Below are positions 14,501 to 22,555 of a stretch of DNA of 64,000 nt, one piece after another (position 1 is the stretch's first letter; the number at the start of each line of letters is the position of its first letter). Source of the DNA: Lepidonotus clava. Taxonomy: Eukaryota; Annelida; Polychaeta; Phyllodocida; Polynoidae. The stretch covers positions 15,726,908-15,790,907 of the forward strand of contig OW387134.1 in NCBI GenBank assembly GCA_936440205.1, read 5' to 3'. A program made the translations under genes and the position numbers. Under the pieces are notes generated by a model. It worked only from the letters and a program-made list of their open reading frames with translations. It did not search any database and had not been told where the DNA came from.

Positions 14501-14647
14501 GAGGCGAGTGCCATGGACGAGTGGATGGCCGTGGCCCGTGTTCTTGACCGCTTCATGTTTTGGGTCAACTTTTTCATAATCGTTATCAGTTCCCTGTTCT
14601 GCTTCTTGCTGAGGGGCGCGGAGCCTGTACCCGAAGGCTATAACTGA
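8540..14647 (+). CDS. Nicotinic acetylcholine receptor-like subunit (Cys-loop ligand-gated ion channel), 8 exons, 466 aa
   Basis: Exons read from GT-AG borders: 8540-8603, 9388-9521, 10261-10305, 10902-11011, 11760-11946, 12313-12532, 13164-13301, 14145-14647. They sum to 1401 nt and every phase closes. Exon sizes of 45 and 110 bp for exons 3 and 4 are typical of nicotinic receptor genes. The product begins with a signal peptide ([21 protein letters not shown]), followed by the family block [11 protein letters not shown], then WNASDYGG, then a 13-residue Cys-loop (C-x13-C, containing YYPFDQQL). Four membrane segments end the protein. The family forms pentameric plasma-membrane channels opened by a transmitter. 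The start ATG at 8540 is chosen because it opens the signal peptide. No vicinal cysteine pair lies before TM1, so this is a non-alpha or divergent subunit. The transmitter cannot be stated. Confidence 0.9.
9388..12532 (+). CDS. Extracellular ligand-binding part of the receptor (exons 2-6)
   Basis: Exons 2 to 6 encode the beta-sandwich domain and the start of TM1. The loop A region reads [10 protein letters not shown], where most nicotinic subunits have a tyrosine before the asparagine. The loop B tryptophan is present (ENWQYD). The loop C region ([15 protein letters not shown] onward) lacks the CC pair that marks alpha subunits. Potential N-glycosylation sites are NSS and NAS. Inference: the subunit would contribute a complementary face, or form a channel with altered ligand choice. 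Confidence 0.8.
12440..14647 (+). CDS. Transmembrane and cytoplasmic part of the receptor (end of exon 6 to exon 8)
   Basis: TM1 starts after RKPGY and crosses the exon 6/7 join. TM2 ([17 protein letters not shown]) follows GEK, the sequence typical of cation-selective members. TM3 begins in exon 7 and runs into exon 8. The intracellular loop is short for the family, acidic, and leads into an amphipathic helix ending [11 protein letters not shown] just before TM4. The stop is TGA at 14645-14647. No AATAAA lies close by; candidates are near 15071 and 15322. Confidence 0.8.
13763..13935. repeat. MITE-like inverted repeat in the last receptor intron
   Basis: The word attttcgcgctg (13763-13774) recurs inverted as cagcgcgaaaat (13924-13935), with further gcgaaa/ttcgcgc words between. 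There is no coding content. Short elements with TTTCGCG-type arms are common in invertebrate introns. The outer limits are uncertain. Confidence 0.45.
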
Positions 14648-15008
14648 CAGGTGAATCCATATTACACAGAATAACGAACACAACAACGTGTAAAGCCTCT
14701 GTTTTATGAAAAATGATACTGATATAGTATAGGAAATAATGGCAGCCGCTCGAGGCGGGGTACACGCGCCAGTGTCGCGCCGCGTATCGCGCAGATATAA
14801 TTCCTTGTATACGCGGGTAGGTTAGGGTGAATTCCCGCGTGGCTAATCTTCCTTGTATACGCGGGCATGAGGGGGACAGTAGAGCATCTCCAGAAAAAAA
14901 AGCTATAAATAAGAAAAGAAAAAGGGGGTTCGGGGGCTGAGCCCCCGATTAAATACAGTTTATAAATCATATATATATAATGAGGAAAAAATACTCTAGG
15001 TCCGCGTG

Positions 15009-15040
<32 letters not shown>

Positions 15041-15483
15041 ATTATGTACGCGGGAATGTACCGGCCTGTTCAATAAAACTATAGGCGCGGGTTTCCCATG
15101 CCCGCGCGGATAAGGCATACTGTAGACGCGACTTCGAGTTAATCCATTCCCGCGCGTACAAGGAATTATGTATACGCGGGGTTCCATTGGCCGTGCCCGC
15201 TTGCATATCCTCACCCCATGCGGCTGGATTTATACATGTGTTGACATAACTCAACATAAATCATACATTGTCATATCAGAGGGCCTATTCTACACAGATC
15301 CACTTATTATGTAAAACTGTAAATAAAGAGATGACAACATACATGATTATATTCCCATAACGTTAGTTCAGGGAAAAAATCAATATGTTATAAGATACAG
15401 TATTCTTGTTGGAAGTTTCATTGTTATGCTTTTATTGATGATACGTTATATACTTCGATGTGGTAGACACCATTTAAAACATA
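14648..15483. other. Receptor 3' flank with CG-rich repeated motifs and a TA microsatellite
   Basis: Between about 14,745 and 15,215 the words tacgcggg, cccgcg and ttccttgtatacgcggg recur in both orientations, as if several copies of a short palindromic unit were scattered here. A TA run lies near 15,011-15,041, and a perfect palindrome cgggggctgagcccccg at 14931-14947. Possible poly(A) signals for the receptor gene are aataaa near 15,071 and 15,322. No gene is seen. Confidence 0.5.
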
Positions 15484-15487
15484 CTTG
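15484..15487. repeat. Target-site duplication cttg (left copy; right copy 36091-36094)
   Basis: cttg lies directly before the left LTR and directly after the right LTR. A 4-bp duplication fits many Ty3/Gypsy and errantivirus-like integrases. Confidence 0.85.
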
Positions 15488-16106
15488 TGAACTATTGTTA
15501 ATGTTTGATTTAAGACTGCGTAAGATTCGTGTATATCCAAGTCTTCATGAGTTGCTTTCCAGAATGCCTGAGTAATTCAGACCGCGTTTAAAGTTTGTCC
15601 ATTCACTTCCCAATAGTTCAAAAGAAATGAACGATGAGGGAGCTTCGTAATATGAAAGGGTTTTTATTCAATAAACATCTCATCCCGAGTCAAAGCCACC
15701 ATGTATAAGTCTTCATCAGTCCACCTCCCATCTCCTATCAGCAATCAACCACATTTAGAACACGAGTTGCTCCAACGCCTTCTAGACCATTCTAGCATTC
15801 AGCTCTAACACAATCCTATGTCCGAGGTAGTGGGTATTGGTAAACTCCAGTCTGTTACATGGAGTCGATGTACTTACTCCAGGTATAACTCCTTGGTTAG
15901 ACATGTTTCTTCTAACCAACTAACTCACAAGCTGCTCACTAACTGCTCGCTCCCTACCTTGCAGCGCCTTTTATACTGGTTAACAGGTGGCGCTAGGAGC
16001 GTAAAATGTCTCCTCTAGGAGTAGACTAGAAGTAGACTTGCTAAGCCTGATCCTTGTTGGATTATATATCATAACAATGTATTAAAAGTACTAAGCCATT
16101 AGTACA
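15488..16106 (-). repeat. 3' LTR of the 20.6-kb element
   Basis: 619 bp, TGAACTATTG...TTAGTACA on the plus strand (TGTACTAATG...AATAGTTCA in the element's sense). It matches the 5' LTR base for base as far as I can read. In element sense it has a TATA box (complement of ccttttata at 15967-15975) and a downstream AATAAA. The small open frame at 15818-16018 is LTR sequence and not a gene. Confidence 0.9.
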
Positions 16107-16108
16107 TT

Positions 16109-17430
16109 CGACGGCGGTCAGGTGTTTGAGTTTAAGGAGGTGGACGACATAGCTCAAACCAAATGAAGATTTTTTCTAACCAAATGTAGCAGTTTCCCAA
16201 TTTTAATGATTGGATATATTTGTTAAACCATGGTGGGGTGGCCTTGACTCTCGTGGTACATTCAGCACAAGGTGGTGATAATCAAGTTCTTTTGTTCATT
16301 TGAAGATTGTAAACAAAGATACATTCAGTTTACTTAATACATAAGTACATTTCCAGTAGTCTATGTTAAGACTTGAGATCAGTGAAAATGTTCATGAACA
16401 TGAAGGTTTTTAGGAAGAGTTCCTATCATTGTCTGCTCATATTAAGGCTTAAGAGTTATGTCACCCGTGCATAAGGCGACCAGATAAAGTAATGATGATC
16501 AGCCCAGATTAAGGCCCAAGGATAATGACACCGTGCATAAGGTATCAGGTAAGTGTTAATGAACCATGATCATTTTATGGTAAGTAAATGATGACATAAT
16601 CATGTTGACAAACAGTAAGATCAGTTTTAGAGGATGAAGATTTATGACACTCATGCTTAAAGCGATAGAGTTGGATTTTTCCTTAGTACATACATGTACA
16701 GATTCTGACATTTGCAATTTGTAACACAAGTCAACAGAACTCAACATATATACAGTGTAGGGTTGTCTTAAACTTCTAAGGGTAACAAGTGTACATCAAA
16801 TCCAATTTCAGAACAAATTAACACAACATAAGTCAATTCAGAGAATTCGGACATTTTGAACGAACGACTTTCATGATACAATGCGTGTTGAATTTCAATC
16901 AAATTTCAACCAGAACAACATTATTTACAATAAATACAAGGTCTCTGTATCAGGTTTAGTAATACCGAGCAGTTGGAACCAGAAAATACCACCATTCCCG
17001 TCACGCGTCCGCCAGCTATACTTAGTACACGTGTACTTAGCGGGACGCTTGACTGGAGTTCCCCCCCAAGGTTTGACCTCGATTTGGATCCTTCGGGCGC
17101 GAAGCGCCCGGATGGCAAATTTCTGCTTCGATCAAACTTTCAAGTTTGATTGTTCGACCTGATATTTTGGGCCTATATGAATTAATTCTGGCGCTTGATT
17201 ATGTTGGTTGGGGACCTAAACTTTAGTTTAGCACAGGTTTTGTAAAAATTTATGCGATGGATTGATCATGTTAGCCGATTTCAGAATTTGGATCTTTCGG
17301 ATCAAAAAGGGGTTTTCCAAATTAGCCTCGTTTTGACGTCATTTTTAATCAGTGCCGGTGGTTATTTCACAAGAGGCGGACGTAGATTCTTTTTGTCACA
17401 CCTAATCTTCGATCTTTTCACCCAACCACG
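16109..17430. other. Non-coding 3' part of the LTR element
   Basis: No gene is seen. It starts with cgacggcggtca, directly inside the 3' LTR where a polypurine tract would be expected; no clear purine run is present in the element's sense. Near 16,447-16,548 a segment of about 70 bp containing ccgtgcataagg is repeated in tandem with changes. A 7-bp hairpin cgggcgc-gaa-gcgcccg lies at 17094-17110. Confidence 0.5.
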
Positions 17431-18081
17431 ATGGTCAGAGTTGCAGTGTTCTGCTCGGACAGAGAGGCGGGGATTGAAGGATACCCGGACCTGTTGCTAG
17501 GGGATTCGGACCACACAGTTGCGATTTTTCCTTGGAAAAACGCCACAACAGCGGAACTCTCCGGACATGCCTTTGCTCATCATGTTATTTTCCCCGATGA
17601 CATTCTGATCGTGGTGTGCAACATCCTTGATGTCCTCACCTGGGACCGGAAGCTCGATTTGTACCTTCCTCTCTTTACTAAGTCGGAGGCAGCGGCAAAG
17701 TTTTATGCTGAAACTTTAAATAGGGCGTTCTACAACCTACACTCCCACCCGCTGCCGGCCACTCTCGTCATCGCTACCCCGTCAGGGTTTGACGCTGGAA
17801 GGTGGCCGCTAACTGACAGCGACCAGTCGCTGCAAAAATGGGTCAACCGTATCATCACCAAGGTCAGCCGGGAGGTGAAGAGGTGCAATGATAGGTTTGG
17901 GGTACCCACGGTGAACACCGGACGAGCACTCCATTTAGTAAAGACTGTAGCGGATGGGACACTAACAGTGAATCATTTTGGAGAGTTGGAGGACGGCTAC
18001 TCGCCGTCCCCACGGATAGTACGTCGTTGGGCCCGGGCCCTTGGCCGTTTTATCGCCCGCCTACCGCTGGCCCCGCAGTAA
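17431..18081 (+). CDS. Opposite-strand ORF in the LTR element, SGNH hydrolase-like, 216 aa
   Basis: This ORF runs against the element's gag-pol-env and is the only sizeable open frame in its 3' region. The ATG at 17431 has a good context (accacgATGG). The protein has a GDS at residues 24-26, a hydrophobic strand followed by CNILDV at 63-68 where SGNH esterases carry the glycine/asparagine block, and DGYSPSP near 188-194 where they carry the last block. This order and spacing resemble an SGNH (GDSL-type) hydrolase fold of about 200 residues. The match is by eye and weak, so catalysis is not claimed. SGNH-type domains are known in some CR1 LINEs. Here it would be an accessory gene of unknown role, perhaps with its own promoter. 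Confidence 0.55.
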   Translation: MVRVAVFCSDREAGIEGYPDLLLGDSDHTVAIFPWKNATTAELSGHAFAHHVIFPDDILIVVCNILDVLTWDRKLDLYLPLFTKSEAAAKFYAETLNRAFYNLHSHPLPATLVIATPSGFDAGRWPLTDSDQSLQKWVNRIITKVSREVKRCNDRFGVPTVNTGRALHLVKTVADGTLTVNHFGELEDGYSPSPRIVRRWARALGRFIARLPLAPQ

Positions 18082-21000
18082 ACCACCGGCATTCATGTAT
18101 ATAATAATTTTTTAATGAACTTAACCTAAGTGATTCCCGGATCCAATTCCCGACCTGTGATTGGAACACTTAATTCTGGATCGTTTTCACCGGGTGATTC
18201 TGGTGAATTAATTCCCGATCAGTACCTAGTCCACTTTAAGTTCATATATCCAAGAGGCTTCGGCCAGATCGTTCTTACGGGAGCTCCGGACTGTTAACAT
18301 GGGAGGACTCAGATGTTTCACCGCTCTTGCTCGTCGTTGGACACCGCCCTCCTCGTAGAGACGGCCCCTCGCCCAGCCCGCTCCGAGACTTGGTGAGTAC
18401 AGCCTTCTTCCTATTGTTCTTTGCATGTTAGGCTGGCTACTAATCGTAGATTTTAAGGAGATTGTTGGCCAAATTCTTCTTGGTGGTTCTCGGCTCGCCT
18501 TCACGTGGTTGTATTCCGGAAGCTGATGTCACTCCCGGAACCAGAAACTGTGTTTCGCTGGTAATTTTAGTAACGGGTAGCGTGGGCGGCCACCTAGTGT
18601 TTACTTTTGGTTCCAAGATGGTGGACGCGGGCCGAGAGTCAAGATCTTTCGTACTAAACTTATTATCTTTTCCAGGTCCTGCGGTATGTTAGGGTGATGT
18701 AAATGAAGCAATGTGACACGGTTGGCACTGAAAAGCGTCAGGCTATATAATTTTAGTGGGCGGATTGTTTAGGCTAACATGATCAAGCATTTTACCTCGC
18801 GCGTGGTTGGGCGATATTAGGGGGTTTTCTGACTAGCGGTTTGTTGACATTACCGATCTAAGTAGGCTTTCTGGAGTGTGGGTAATTCGTGTCGTATTGT
18901 TATTATTTGATACTATTAACTGTTGGGGACTGACACTGCACATGATAATCAGGTATGGGTGGCCGGAAATTCCGGTCTGAGTTGTACAACATAAGATTTG
19001 CTGTAACAGGATTCTTTGTTTAGTCGTTATACGTACAGAACATTAGTGTAAATCTCTACATTGGAAACAATTCACATAGGGTGCCCTAGGCAACAAGTGC
19101 TTCCCAGGGTGTTCACCCTGGTAAGTTTAAGTGACAGTAGGTGACCAAGTATTTTGGTCTAGACTTCCCAGCGTTAGATTGGCTGTGACAGAATTCTTTG
19201 ATAAGTAGTTTCCCCTTACAGGTTACAGGAGATATTGACGTGTCGGCCACGTGAGGCGACACCATAGGTGGGGCCGTCCAACGAGTTGTTGGCGACTCCC
19301 ATGGTAAGTTTGAGATGTAGTGGCTAAGGCCACAGACATCCATTCCATGTCTTAGTCTAACAGCAAGACAGCGTCAATGTCATTGTGTTAGAATAAGTTT
19401 TGTAAGAGTACTATTGTCCAAAGTCGTCTCGAAGAGGAAAAAATACTACTGTGAGGAGATTGAGATGAAGTCTCTAAGACACTGAATGAACTCCCAGATG
19501 AAGATTCTGTCTCTGTCATTGTGAAAAAAGGAATGGTATCCTTGTTAAGGGCTAGAAAGGCACCAAACCACAAAGACTACCAAGCGTCTCAAGCAGAGAT
19601 ACACATGTGAACATTGCGGTAGCTCGTCCGTCCATAGATCGGGCCCAAATGGGCACCGCTCCATTGAACACAGAACCACGCCTATCAGCACCTGAGATTT
19701 CCAAACACCTCAGATAGTGATATCTTTGCGATGAATGTGTGAAAGCCTATACCCACCGGTTGGAGTTGAGCCATCACAAGAACATCCACCTACAAAGGTT
19801 CCATGAGTGCCCGAGAGGTGACGCAAAACTGTCCCGCTCAGATTCCCTAACCGACCTCATGGGGAGAAAAGAATAATGATAGGAATTGGATCCCTGGTGA
19901 TTTACCTTAAGAGGTCACAAGGTTCAATACTCTTGATAACACTCTTTCTGTACAGTGTGGTAGAATAATTACCCAACACACTCCAAAGATTTATACGCAA
20001 ACAAGTTAACACCCCCTCCAAGGGTGACAACTGTTCTAACATATTTGACTCCATTTTATGAAGCATCCGCTTTAAACCCATAGTTTTGGTCTTAATGAAT
20101 GATTTTGCTACGACAAAATCCCTTCTTTTCCTGCTAATTACAGGTGGTAGCTCGGCGTTCACCCCCTACATTCAGCCTGGGGTCTGAAGACCGAGTTCCA
20201 CTTTATATTGGGTAGTGGCGCCCTTCCGAATGCAAACGGGTGCGCCACTAACTCCAAACGGTTCACTGAATAGATATTATACCTATGTTAACAGTGACAT
20301 TTCACTGTCTACCCTATATTCTACATCACATGGGGAAAAACCTACATGACAAGCGGTGGGGGTAGTGTTTTCATTCCGTGAGGTATAAATGTCATTAAAG
20401 GACATTAAGTAGTAACTGTACAAAGGAGGTTGAGATTATTTGTTCCTCATTAGCTATCACCAGAGGATCGGGTCTCAGGTTCAGGTTCATTTCTGATCTG
20501 ATTCCCGGTCCTCATTAGTTACACGTGGTTTGTCGGTACTCTCCCATTCATAGGGCCAGAATGGGCAGCGCCGAGTTTCCATTGTTATAATTGGGAGCAG
20601 ACTGCATACATATTTTTTTTTAAATATGCAGCCTACACCCCCTTTAAATTATAGAGATGTGTTATTGCATCTCCTTAGATCACTTACTTCCAGACAGCAC
20701 CTAGTAAGTCGGGCCTTTACCGAAGTACAGTACAAGGTTAAACCCGTTTTCTTGTTCAGGTCTATGCCCGTTTTTCTTGTGGAGAGTCAAGACTACTCCT
20801 GAAAAGGCTCCGCCCCCAGCTTATCCTAACTATGCGCATGCAGGGCAGGAATAGGTAGTGCTGAAGACAGAGTTAGAACTTTTATCTCCTTTCTAATAGC
20901 TCGGGTAACACTATTAGCTCTGGGTGTTAACCAAGTTTATTGTAGCTTGTTCATCAGGGAATCAGTAATCCATGTCCCCCCTCTTCAGCTCAACTGTTGA

Positions 21001-22555
21001 GCGGAGACCTGGATACTTTTAGCGCCACGACGGCGGTCAAGACTAATTTTTATTTATTTATTTTATTTTCTTTTCCTCGACGGCGGTCAGCTCTAAAGCC
21101 GCTCATTTTCTTTATTAATTTTAATTATTTTCAATTTTTACCCGGGTCGAAACTTGACTTCTTGCCGTTTTGTCTCTGTCCCGATTAAAACTGGTCTAAA
21201 AGTGGTCTAAATAACTTAGTCTTGAATTATGGGCAGTTGTTCATTATTTTCTTTCTTCTCGATACTAGTTGTCGTTGGATCCTGACTTTTATGTGAAAGT
21301 CAGGATCCTTTGACCTAAGACATACGGTGATCTAGTGGTCATTTACACATAACCAAGACGACGGGGCTATTAATAAGGACAGCACCTCGCTCCACCGCCT
21401 TGTGAGTTTTCGCTACAGCTTCTCCCCCCCAGGGATGGCTTGTCCTGTCTAAGGGAGTCGCGATATAGTGAGAGAGAGCCGAGCACCCTGTGAATGTCAC
21501 CAATTCGCCGTTGTCCCGTAACTACATTTCCTTGTAACCTCCGTTATAGCTCCCAAATAGAACACGCTTTGTCAGGATTTGCATATACCCTTGCCGCTGC
21601 AGCGTGTCTATACTAGGAGCAAACGAGCCACGTGTAAGGTACTCTCGTGTGCTGTCACAGAGCGTTGCCCCTGAGAATGTTACTAGTTATACTGCTTTCT
21701 TATTATATTTTGCCCAAAATTCCCTGAGGAAGAGCTCTTAGTTAGACAAATATTGGTTTGCTTTATATATTAGTTTTTAGGTAAATTTCTTTCTACTCGT
21801 CGATTTTTTTGTGATGAAGGAACCGCTTATCAGGAGCCAATCCACCCGGGGCATAATGACTGCCATGGTCGGGCGTCCACCCCAGTGCCCTTTTGCAGCG
21901 TCAGTGACGCGTAACCCCAACGTCCTGCCTCCTGTTAGGCACCACTGACACCAGGCATGTGGGCAGGCTCCCGCTGCTGGTGCAGCCCCCTCATCTTTGA
22001 GAAGATTATATATGTACGCATGCTAAAGAATAGGCAGTGGCGTTCCCCAAGTGACCCCTGTACTGCAGCCCGATCCTAGCGGTAACAACAGCACAGTGGT
22101 CAGGTGTAGATGGTATTTGCTTGGGGAAGTTCACTTCGCTCGTTGGGAACATTTGTCCCGTTGAGCGCTCCTAGGTTTTATACAGAATTTTGAGTATCTT
22201 TTTAAATGCTAAAATTTCGCGACACTAGGATCGGTTTCAAATGGTTCCCTACTTTAAAGAGTTGCCAAATCAATAATAATGAGAGTGTTGAGCTAGGCTA
22301 CCGGGCATGGGACACTCGACTTGAGAGAAATTTAGATAACCCATGGGTCCATAGAGAGACGTTTGGACCAGCCTACCCGACTCAGGTTTGACTAGCCGAT
22401 TAGTCACTACTGAATGAGTCAACCGAAGGGGTCCTACCAACATCATACGATAGGGCTCTCCCGTGTTTCCTTCACATATCATGGTTTAACCTTTACATTG
22501 ATGACCTATAGTTCCCTTTCACAGACCATATCAACACTACAACCTATGACATTGT
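18082..22555. other. Long non-coding stretch between the opposite-strand ORF and env
   Basis: No open frame here looks like a gene. The word cgacggcggtca seen next to the 3' LTR recurs at 21028-21039 and 21078-21089. A 13-bp perfect hairpin (ggatcctgacttt, loop tatgtg) lies at 21277-21308. Poly-pyrimidine and GC-rich patches alternate. The stretch could hold untranslated sequence, splice acceptors or captured DNA; I cannot tell which. Confidence 0.45.
21277..21308. other. Perfect 13-bp stem hairpin
   Basis: ggatcctgacttt (21277-21289) pairs with aaagtcaggatcc (21296-21308) around a 6-base loop tatgtg. It lies inside the 3' non-coding part of the LTR element. An RNA-structure or regulatory role is only a guess. 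Confidence 0.6.

Noticed and set aside
15818-16018. 66-aa open frame, present identically at 35802-36002
   Set aside because: It lies wholly inside the two LTRs on the strand opposite to the element and has no family features; it is repeat sequence.
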